From Pseudomonas luteola NBRC 103146 (lineage in GTDB: Bacteria > Pseudomonadota > Gammaproteobacteria > Pseudomonadales > Pseudomonadaceae): a stretch of DNA of 64,000 nt. Shown piece after piece: positions 57,394 to 64,000 of this stretch (positions are counted from its first letter, which is position 1; every line of letters begins with the position of its first letter). The notes under the pieces were generated by a model, which searched no databases, was not told the origin of the DNA, and was given only the letters and a program-made list of their open reading frames with translations. Where the stretch lies: contig NZ_BDAE01000022.1 of the NCBI RefSeq assembly GCF_002091675.1, positions 1-64,000 of the forward strand, in the 5' to 3' direction. A program made the position numbers and the translations under genes.

Positions 57394-59679
57394 ATGCTGG
57401 ACGCAAATGAAAGCCATATCACCCTTTCGCTCGAAGGCCTGTCGACAGACCTGCAGGTCCTGAGCTTTGAAGGCCACGAAGCCCTCAATCTGACGTATCG
57501 TTTCGATATCGAGCTTGTCAGCGAACGGCCTGATCTCGATCTGGAAAGCCTGCTGCACAAGCCGGCCTACCTTGCTTTTGGCCCTAGCGGCTGCGGTGTT
57601 CACGGGCTGGTCTACCGCGCCGCTCAAGGCGACTCGGGCAAGCGCCTGACGCGCTACCGTGTCAGCCTTGTGCCTCAACTGGCCTACCTGGCGCACCGCG
57701 TCAATCAGCGTATCTTTCAGCAGCTTACCGTCCCCAAGATCATCGAAGCGATCCTCAAGGAACACGGCTTGTTTGAAGGAGCCTACCGCTTCCAGCTCGG
57801 CAAGACAGTCTATCCACCGAGGGGCTACTGTGTTCAATACGATGAGAGCGACCTACATTTCATCCAGCGTCTCTGTGAAGAAGAAGGCCTGAGCTACCAC
57901 TTTCAACACAGCGGCAGTGGGCATGTACTTGTATTTGGAGATGATCAGACTGTCTTCCCCAAGCTCTCATCTGTGCCTTATCAGCAAGACTCTGGCTTAG
58001 CGGCTCAGCATGAAGTCGTTCGCCGTTTCGGTGTACGGTTGGCGACGCGAACCAGTCGGGTTACACGCCGCGATTACAACTTCGGGAAGCCACGCCTGTT
58101 GATGGAGGCAGCCTACCAGGGTCCGTCCTCCCCTGATCTGGAGGACTATGACTATCCGGGCCGCTTTACCGATCGTACCCGGGGCAAACACCTTGCCCAA
58201 CGCGCATTGGAGCGCCATCAGGCTGATTCACAACTCGCAGAGGGACAAAGCGACGCGGGTCTGGTCAGTGGGCACTTTCTACCGTTGACCAGCCACCCCC
58301 GCACGTCCTGGAATGCGCTCTGGCTTATCCAGGAAGTCTTCCATGAAGGTCGCCAACCTCAGGTGTTGGAAGAGTCCGTCACCAGTGACGTCTCTAAAGA
58401 GGATGGTTTCACCCAGGGCTACCGCAACCGCTTTACCGCTACCCCATGGGACGTCCCCTACCGCCCGGCTCTTGAGCATCCCAAGCCCGCTGTTTTGGGA
58501 AGTCAGACGGCCGTCGTGACAGGTCCCCAAGGCGAAGAAATCCATTGCGATGAATACGGTCGCGTAAAGGTCCAGTTTCATTGGGACCGCGAAGGCCAAG
58601 CCAACGAGCAGACCAGCTGCTGGCTTCGTGTAGCCAGTAATTGGGCCGGTGACCGCTACGGTGGCATCGCCATTCCCCGTATTGGGATGGAAGTGCTGGT
58701 GACGTTTCTTGAGGCTGACCCTGATCAGCCCCTGATCACCGGCTGCCTGTATCACAAGGAAAACGTCGTCCCATACGACCTGCCCGCTAACAAGACGCGC
58801 ACCGTCTTCAAAACACTCAGCACACCGGGCGGTGGTGGGTATAACGAACTGCGCATCGAAGACAAGAAAGGTCAGGAACAGATTTATATCCACGCCCAGC
58901 GGGACTGGGACGAGAACATCGAGCACGACCAGAAAATCCGTGTCGGTCACGAGCGCCATGACCGTATCGAGGCAAACAGCTACACGGAATTCAAAGCCGA
59001 AGAGCACCACACCACAGACCTGGACCGTAAAACCGAAATCAAGACCAACGACCACCTCACGGTGGGCCAGAATCAGCACATCAAGCTGGGTAACGGGCAA
59101 TACATCGAGACCGGTAATGAGATCCACCTGTATGCCGGAAGTAAGGTCGTTATCGAAGCCGGGCTTGAACTGACCGCCAAGGCAGGCGGCGCCTTTATAA
59201 AGCTGGATCCTAGTGGCGTTACGTTGATGGGGGCAGCGGTAAACATCAACTCAGGAGGGGCACCAGGCAAGGGAAGTGGCATTAGAGTTGAGCTGCCTCA
59301 TGTTCCCGGCGCGGTCGATGCTGACCGAGCCGGCTCCCCTCTACAATCCATAAACGCCGAAAAGAATTGGCTTGAGCTGAATCTGCACTATGACAACCTA
59401 GAGCCCGTTCCACATGCACCTTACAAGGTCATATTCTGCGATGGATCGAGCCGGGAAGGCATCCTTGATGACAAAGGCTTTGCCCGGCTCGAGGACGTCC
59501 CCTCTGGCGCAGCTAAGGTTTATTATGGAGAAGACCCACGTCCGTTGTCTCTTGAGCCGATTAAAAGACTCTTAGTAACTGATCAGGACATACACCAAGA
59601 TCTTGTGACGCTTGGCCTAGACCCAGACCGTATAGATTTAGATGAGTTAATAAGGCACGCAGCAGGAAGGATCCTCTGA
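57394..59679 (+). CDS. vgrG: Type VI secretion tip protein VgrG with C-terminal extension
   Basis: Trimeric spike tip of the T6SS, loaded with effectors and fired into neighbours. 761 residues: gp27-like N-terminal domain (about 1-350, with YDESDLHFIQRLCEEEGLSYHF), gp5 OB fold (GEEIHCDEYGRVKVQFHWDREG, SCWLRVASNWAG), FLEADPDQPLITG, and a beta-helix of short repeats. Residues after about 655 form an extra domain (ELNLHYDNLEPVPHAPYKVIFCDG, a transthyretin-like pattern) known in other VgrGs to dock effectors. No other T6SS structural gene is in the window. The effector gene begins one base after the stop. Confidence 0.95.
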   Translation: MLDANESHITLSLEGLSTDLQVLSFEGHEALNLTYRFDIELVSERPDLDLESLLHKPAYLAFGPSGCGVHGLVYRAAQGDSGKRLTRYRVSLVPQLAYLAHRVNQRIFQQLTVPKIIEAILKEHGLFEGAYRFQLGKTVYPPRGYCVQYDESDLHFIQRLCEEEGLSYHFQHSGSGHVLVFGDDQTVFPKLSSVPYQQDSGLAAQHEVVRRFGVRLATRTSRVTRRDYNFGKPRLLMEAAYQGPSSPDLEDYDYPGRFTDRTRGKHLAQRALERHQADSQLAEGQSDAGLVSGHFLPLTSHPRTSWNALWLIQEVFHEGRQPQVLEESVTSDVSKEDGFTQGYRNRFTATPWDVPYRPALEHPKPAVLGSQTAVVTGPQGEEIHCDEYGRVKVQFHWDREGQANEQTSCWLRVASNWAGDRYGGIAIPRIGMEVLVTFLEADPDQPLITGCLYHKENVVPYDLPANKTRTVFKTLSTPGGGGYNELRIEDKKGQEQIYIHAQRDWDENIEHDQKIRVGHERHDRIEANSYTEFKAEEHHTTDLDRKTEIKTNDHLTVGQNQHIKLGNGQYIETGNEIHLYAGSKVVIEAGLELTAKAGGAFIKLDPSGVTLMGAAVNINSGGAPGKGSGIRVELPHVPGAVDADRAGSPLQSINAEKNWLELNLHYDNLEPVPHAPYKVIFCDGSSREGILDDKGFARLEDVPSGAAKVYYGEDPRPLSLEPIKRLLVTDQDIHQDLVTLGLDPDRIDLDELIRHAAGRIL

Positions 59680-59680
59680 C

Positions 59681-61273
59681 ATGACAAATATCTCTACAGG
59701 ACAGCGAGCGAGAGAAAATCACTCGGTTGCCTATCAAGATGCCCTCGTTGAGCTCGGAAAAGGAATTGCGCTTGGCTTAGTACCTATTCTAGGTCAGGCA
59801 ATAGATACCTATGACACCGTTGAGTCCGCCATACGGATTTATACATCTAAAAATGACGCAGAGAAAGAAGAGGCGCAATTCGATCTTCTCCTTTCATTTA
59901 TCGGCTGGATTCCTGGCCCAGGTGATGGCGTCAAGAAAAGTCTTCGGATTGTAAATAAAGATCCCAACCGCTATGCACCCGTCCTGTTCGATTTGCTTCG
60001 TTTCGTCTTGCAAGAATGTGGCGTCAAAAGCAGCCCAGAAGCATTACTCGCACAAATCTTCGATGCCGGAGCGCTTAACGGACAGATTGATGAAATTATT
60101 GAAGGGGTACGGCATTCATCGACTTTTGATGCCCTTCCAAGAGTCGTACGTAACGGGGTGTTAGATGTCTTGGTCGTCGCTCGGGATAACCTGCCGGCAC
60201 TGGTAGGGCTCGTTGAAAAGCGGCTTCTAAAGTGGAAGCGCCTACAGCGTAACAATTCCGGGGCAGAGTCCAGCACTAGCCGTCCGGCTACTCAACCAAA
60301 ACCAGCAGCTAGAGATGCTCAAGTCGCCAAAGAGGGCAGAGACAGCCCAGCGGGAACGCATAGCAATGGCGTTGACCGTTCGACGATTGGAACACGGTCC
60401 CTAGCTGATCTTTCAAACGACCTGCTGGGTGTCAGCGGCGAGCACATTGCTGATTACATCTGCGCTAATGAGCTAGGATGGGGCCATGACTGGGATGGTC
60501 ATGACAAGGGCTGTGACGGCGTCTGGCTGGAAGGCACACCCAGTGGCTCAAAACTTGGCAAGCTATCATCCGGGGGTAGCCCCAAAGCCAAGCACATCTT
60601 ATACAAGCTGACCGATCCGCCGAACGGGACAGGAATCGATGCCGTATGGCGTGCTGACCCACTGACCAATAACGGGAAGCGGTTTGCCATTGTCGAGGCC
60701 AAAGCGAGCAGAGAAGAAGACGGTCCCAAATTTCTCCGCAAACCAGGTAATACACGTAAGCCAAGCATAACCAGTACATTGGGCGCGTCGGGAATACCAG
60801 AAAAAGCTAAGGATGCTACTGATCCAAGCGAGCTACTTGAGCCTATCGAAAACGAGTCGGCAGGACTAGGATACCAACGTAACGCCAAAGCTAGCGGGCG
60901 TAAGCGGAGTCGTCCGCGAAACTCTTCAACTTCACAAGAAGCTAAATCGCCCACAGCCAAAAAAGTAGAAATACTTGTGCAAATGAGTCATGAGTGGATT
61001 TACAAAAACTTATCTACATCGAGCCTTATTTCCTTTAGGGCTGAAATAATAAGCTCATATAGCCGCCATCTTTTCTTTAGCCCACTTTATCATCCAAGCG
61101 GGTCACCCATGGAGCATGCGGTAGCGGCCCTTAAAGATAGTGATGAATCCAAACACCGATTGCATAAGGCATTTCATTTCAAAGAAGACGAAATAAAGAT
61201 AGCCGTTAATAAAAGAAAACGTAAGCTATCTCAAAAACATGGAAATCAAAACAGCTTGAGGCTTGAGGCCTAA
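59681..61273 (+). CDS. Predicted T6SS nuclease effector, PoNe-like (PD-(D/E)xK)
   Basis: Predicted antibacterial DNase delivered by the adjacent VgrG. 530 residues. The N-terminal 190 hold amphipathic and hydrophobic stretches (LGKGIALGLVPILGQAIDTYDTV; DLLLSFIGWIPGPGDGVKK) as in other VgrG-linked toxins. A linker at about 191-240 leads to the nuclease region: LADLSNDLLGVSGEHIADYI, then GID at 318-320 and EAK at 339-341 (FAIVEAKAS), the D...ExK pattern. The tail 428-530 (QMSHEWI, YSRHLFF, AFHFKEDEIKIAV) is family-specific. No DUF4123 or PAAR gene intervenes. Assignment to PoNe rests on motif memory and the DUF1911-type partner. Confidence 0.8.
   Translation: MTNISTGQRARENHSVAYQDALVELGKGIALGLVPILGQAIDTYDTVESAIRIYTSKNDAEKEEAQFDLLLSFIGWIPGPGDGVKKSLRIVNKDPNRYAPVLFDLLRFVLQECGVKSSPEALLAQIFDAGALNGQIDEIIEGVRHSSTFDALPRVVRNGVLDVLVVARDNLPALVGLVEKRLLKWKRLQRNNSGAESSTSRPATQPKPAARDAQVAKEGRDSPAGTHSNGVDRSTIGTRSLADLSNDLLGVSGEHIADYICANELGWGHDWDGHDKGCDGVWLEGTPSGSKLGKLSSGGSPKAKHILYKLTDPPNGTGIDAVWRADPLTNNGKRFAIVEAKASREEDGPKFLRKPGNTRKPSITSTLGASGIPEKAKDATDPSELLEPIENESAGLGYQRNAKASGRKRSRPRNSSTSQEAKSPTAKKVEILVQMSHEWIYKNLSTSSLISFRAEIISSYSRHLFFSPLYHPSGSPMEHAVAALKDSDESKHRLHKAFHFKEDEIKIAVNKRKRKLSQKHGNQNSLRLEA
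60627..60784. repeat. Direct repeat, copy A (nuclease core)
   Basis: 158 bases of the effector's nuclease core, matched at 62288-62445 (1661-base offset) with four differences counted by eye. It covers the GID and EAK codons. Marks recent duplication or gene conversion between the two cassettes. Confidence 0.92.
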
Positions 61274-61275
61274 CA

Positions 61276-62217
61276 GTGAAAATCAGACAAAGCTTTTTAA
61301 CTGAAACCTATTATAGCCACATGCATGAGTTCTTAACGGCGGACACTAGCAAGCTTGAAAAAGCCGAGCTCACTGCTGACTCAATTGAGCAGGCCGATTC
61401 ACTCAGGGCCATGCTTATGGCTGACAATGAATTTTTTTCATGGGTATTAAGCTATACGGCTGGCAAAAGACTGTCGGATCTTTCAAGTCAGTTTGAATCA
61501 GTAGTTCTTGCCTACGAACGCTACCAAAAAGCACAGGGGTTATTTCAGAGAGACTCCTTAATATCTCCACTAGGCTTGGAAAATTTAGAAGATTATGAGC
61601 GCAGCCTCCAGCTTATAAGCATCGCAATATTGATAGGTCGATTAGATTTATTTGAAAGGCTTGTCAATATTATAGATCCTAGTTATAGATCAGAAGATGC
61701 TCTATATGAAGAGATAGTTGGAAAGATCCAGCCTGGCCGAGCTAATTTGGAAGAATGGTATCATGATCAACCCTATCGAACCTTACTTGATGCTATTGAT
61801 GCTGAAGATAAACAGTCAGCAGCAAATCTGCTCAGTCAGTACTGTAAAATTTGGTACCCCGCCTTCAAAAGCTGCCCTTGGCATAACAGCCATCTTAGTA
61901 TGACCTCAACCGAAGGTACTTACTTCGGTTACTGGGCTTTCGAAGCCGGCGCTGTAACCTATCTTTATGGCATAGATGACAGTCAAATCAATCATATGGT
62001 GTATCCCAAAGACCTAGTCGCTTATGCTAGAAATAAAAAGGAGCAGGATGGATCACAACTTAAAGTTTACGCGGGAGAGCCTTGCCCTCGATCAGGTTAT
62101 TGGTTTTGTAGTGCCAAGCAAAACTCACTGCAGTACTTTAAGCAAGGCGTGATCATGCCCACTTTCCCAGAGTCCAAGTGGGGAGCAACGATTTGGTATT
62201 GGTCACGAGACAGCTAA
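61276..62217 (+). CDS. Predicted immunity protein, PoNi-like (DUF1910/DUF1911)
   Basis: Predicted antidote to the preceding nuclease. 313 residues, GTG start with GAGG seven bases upstream and two bases after the effector stop, so translation is coupled. The mostly helical N-terminal half has ADNEFFSWVLSYTAG and LENLEDYERSLQLISIAIL; the C-terminal half has the DUF1911-like GYWAFEAGAVTYLYGIDDS and YPKDLVAYAR. A further 55 residues or so (about 259-313: CPRSGYWF, YFKQGVIMP, GATIWYW) form a separate module absent from the second copy. No signal peptide, as expected for immunity to a cytoplasmic nuclease. Confidence 0.8.
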   Translation: MKIRQSFLTETYYSHMHEFLTADTSKLEKAELTADSIEQADSLRAMLMADNEFFSWVLSYTAGKRLSDLSSQFESVVLAYERYQKAQGLFQRDSLISPLGLENLEDYERSLQLISIAILIGRLDLFERLVNIIDPSYRSEDALYEEIVGKIQPGRANLEEWYHDQPYRTLLDAIDAEDKQSAANLLSQYCKIWYPAFKSCPWHNSHLSMTSTEGTYFGYWAFEAGAVTYLYGIDDSQINHMVYPKDLVAYARNKKEQDGSQLKVYAGEPCPRSGYWFCSAKQNSLQYFKQGVIMPTFPESKWGATIWYWSRDS

Positions 62218-62220
62218 CTT

Positions 62221-62927
62221 CTCCGTTCTAGCGGATCTTTAAACGACTTGCTAGGTGTCAGTGGCGAGCACATCGATCCCCCGACCAGGACAGGAATCGA
62301 TGCCGTATGGCGTGCTGACCCACTGACCAACAACGGAAAGCGGTTTGCCATTGTCGAGGCCAAAGCGAGCAGAGAAGAAGACGGTCCCAAATTCCTCCGC
62401 AAACCAGGCAATACACGTAAGCCAAGCATAACCAGTACATTGGGCAAATCTGGTGCAGATAAAACGCTAATCGATGTTAATGATCTAAGTGAGTTGCTTG
62501 AGCCTATTGAGCAAGACGCAATATCTACTTCCAGCAGCTCTAAAGGCGGATCAGGGAAAAAGGTGAAAAGCATTCATCTATAGAGCCGCAGCGCTCATTT
62601 CCAAAGGCGGCTAAACCTTCAACTACTATCTACGGCCAGATGAGTACTCACTGGATTGCTCGTAACTTGCTTCGAGCAGTTGGCCCTTTAGCTTCTCAGG
62701 TCCGCTCCTCATACAGCCGTCATCTTTTCTATAGCCCACTTTACCACTCGAGCGGTTCACCAATGCGTCATGCTGAGTCTGCTGCCAAAAATGATGCCCC
62801 CGAGAGCCACATGGAGCACTCCGCCTTTCATTATCGAGAAGATGAGGTGCGGACCGCAGTAAACAAACGCAAACGTGCCCTGACTAAAAGATACGGAAAA
62901 CAACCAAGCCTTATGGAGGAGTCAAAA
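62221..62927 (+). pseudogene. Deleted and frameshifted second effector copy
   Basis: Starts right after the first immunity stop in a reading frame equivalent to effector residue 239 or so. SLNDLLGVSGEHI is joined directly to DPPTRTGIDAVW: about 55 residues between GEHI and DPP are gone, including the DWDGHDKGCDGVW region. GID and EAK remain. The frame stops at 62581-62583; the tail resumes in another frame (SFPKAAKPS..., QMSTHWIARNLL, YSRHLFYSPLY, AFHYREDEVRTAV) up to the second immunity gene, so a frameshift lies near 62570. There is no N-terminal domain. A displaced, dead toxin tip. Confidence 0.85.
62288..62445. repeat. Direct repeat, copy B (nuclease core remnant)
   Basis: Partner of 60627-60784, four differences in 158 bases by eye. 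Lies inside the pseudogene. Similarity falls off sharply on the 3' side, where the tails differ. Confidence 0.92.
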
Positions 62928-63704
62928 ATGCAAGCTCGGCAACGTTTCTTGACCGCCGCATACTATCAAAATATGCGAAATTATTTTTTAGGAGATATCG
63001 AACTCTTAAAAGTCACCAAGCCGCAAGCGGATACGCCTGAAGAAGCCGAGTCAGTTGCAACTATGCTAATAGCTCAAAATGAGCTGATGGCCTGGATTCT
63101 TGATTATACAGCTGGACAGCCAATACGGCAGATCGAAGACTCTTTCGAAAAAGTAATTTCTGCCTACGAGAACTATCAACTAGCTCTCGGGCGTTATGAA
63201 AATGAACTTAAGATGTCGCCTCTAGGTCTTGACCAACTTGAAGATTATGAAGACTGTCTCCAACTGATCGGAATAGCTATATTATTTAATCGCAAGGATC
63301 TCTTAGAACGTATTACTAAAATTGTTGATCCAGGATATGCAACTGAAGATACGCTTTATGAAGAGCTTGTAGGAGGCTTACTACCTAATCGTGCAGAAAT
63401 TGATGAATGGTACCATGATAAGCCTTATACCACCTTAATATATGCAATGTATGCCGAAACTAAAGATGAGGCTTCAAAACTTCTGAATCAGTATTGTAAA
63501 GAATGGTATCCAGCATTCAAACATACAACGTGGCATGATACCCATCTTAGTATGACCTCAACCGAAGGTGCATATTTTGGTTACTGGTCTTTCGAGGCCG
63601 GTGCCGTGGCCTATCTTTATGACATAGATGACAGCCAAATCAGTCACATGGTGTATCCCAAAGATTTGGTCGCTTATGCTCGCAACCAAAAATTAGCTCA
63701 ATGA
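62928..63704 (+). CDS. Second PoNi-like immunity protein, short form
   Basis: 258 residues from ATG 62928, chosen because a perfect GGAGGA lies seven bases upstream and MQARQRFLTAAYYQNM aligns with the start of the first immunity protein. The frame is open back to 62640 but that part is toxin tail, read in phase because the toxin stop is gone. QNELMAWILDYTAG, LDQLEDYEDCLQLIGIAIL, GYWSFEAGAVAYLYDIDDS and YPKDLVAYAR match the first copy, with clear divergence elsewhere. The C-terminal module is missing. Its own toxin is dead, so it is an orphan immunity gene. Confidence 0.82.
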   Translation: MQARQRFLTAAYYQNMRNYFLGDIELLKVTKPQADTPEEAESVATMLIAQNELMAWILDYTAGQPIRQIEDSFEKVISAYENYQLALGRYENELKMSPLGLDQLEDYEDCLQLIGIAILFNRKDLLERITKIVDPGYATEDTLYEELVGGLLPNRAEIDEWYHDKPYTTLIYAMYAETKDEASKLLNQYCKEWYPAFKHTTWHDTHLSMTSTEGAYFGYWSFEAGAVAYLYDIDDSQISHMVYPKDLVAYARNQKLAQ

Positions 63705-64000
63705 ACCATAATTCAAGGCTTATGCAGGAGAAACCTTCTTCTGACCAGACTCTTGATCTTTAATACTAGGCAAACTCATTACAAGGTTTCTGCCTAATTA
63801 TTAAAGGATCAAACAGAGGCAACGACCTGATAAATTACTCGAAGAAAAAGCGCTGCAGCTAAAGCAGGACCGTATGAAGGCACATCTGGCGACAAATACA
63901 GACCCCCATCTAAGATGTCCAAGAAGTATGTAGACATACACGGTGTACCTTATGACTCTTGGAAATAAATTTTTTGAACACACAAATGAAATTAAGTTGT
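63705..64000. other. AT-rich gap with decayed coding fragments
   Basis: No intact gene. Right after the immunity stop, a shifted frame (about 63710-63745) reads KAYAGET, matching KVYAGEP of the first immunity protein's C-terminal module, so that module has been lost by frameshift. At about 63860-63967 a plus-strand frame reads GPYEGTSGDKY...DIHGVPYDSWK and stops; it has no start codon and looks like the end of a broken gene, possibly another toxin or antidote tip. The opposite strand shows nothing convincing. Confidence 0.4.

Noticed and set aside
62640-63704. A single 354-residue protein
   Set aside because: The first 95 codons or so match the effector tail, and a perfect SD marks a separate immunity start at 62928.

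Overview
The window is bacterial chromosome from a gammaproteobacterium, almost certainly the genus Pseudomonas. The gene order from tyrS to rpoD follows the P. aeruginosa PAO1 segment running from tyrS (PA0668) down to rpoD (PA0576) almost gene for gene, and the proteins are Pseudomonas-like throughout (Vfr, MurU/AmgK, LptD, RpoD). Base composition looks lower in GC than P. aeruginosa (mid-50s percent by eye), which would suit the P. luteola type of pseudomonad. That species guess is inference only.

Bases 1-40711 are conserved core. In order: tyrS; an M23 peptidase with anmK; erpA; hemJ-like; a DUF805 protein; an SDR; a HIT protein; coq7; speD; an OsmC protein; vfr; the tryptophan genes trpE-G-D-C on the minus strand behind gph and rpe, with a Trp leader peptide and attenuator before trpE; a DUF3530 protein; a DjlA-like co-chaperone with murU-amgK; the run lptD-surA-pdxA-rsmA-apaG-apaH-glpE; the stress trio prkA-yeaH-spoVR; cca; folK-folB; plsY; tsaD; and the macromolecular-synthesis cluster rpsU-dnaG-rpoD. 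AnmK, AmgK and MurU together form most of the Pseudomonas cell-wall recycling shunt that makes UDP-MurNAc.

Bases 40757-40968 carry a strong promoter and two tRNA genes, tRNA-Ile2 (CAU, read as lysidine type) and tRNA-Gln (UUG). They are followed on the minus strand by a tightly packed four-gene signalling operon: a 1182-residue CHASE3/GAF hybrid histidine kinase with three receiver domains, a CheR, a CheB catalytic domain and a receiver-kinase. No chemoreceptor, CheA or CheW is nearby. A 52-residue Pmp3/YqaE membrane protein and an acyl-CoA dehydrogenase come next.

Bases 49844-57278 are the glycolate locus: glcD-E-F-G-glcB on the minus strand and divergent glcC, with two identical 13-bp palindromes that look like GlcC operators.

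Bases 57394-64000 are an accessory type VI secretion island of lower GC. A VgrG with a C-terminal transthyretin-like extension is followed without an adaptor by a predicted PD-(D/E)xK DNase effector (PoNe-like) and its DUF1911-type immunity protein (PoNi-like). Directly behind lies a second cassette: a deleted and frameshifted copy of the effector, and a divergent second immunity gene with its own strong ribosome binding site. A 158-bp stretch of the nuclease core is about 97% identical between the copies, while the effector tails and immunity proteins have diverged. This is the most variable and most interesting part of the window. No rRNA, CRISPR array, insertion sequence or integrase was seen.
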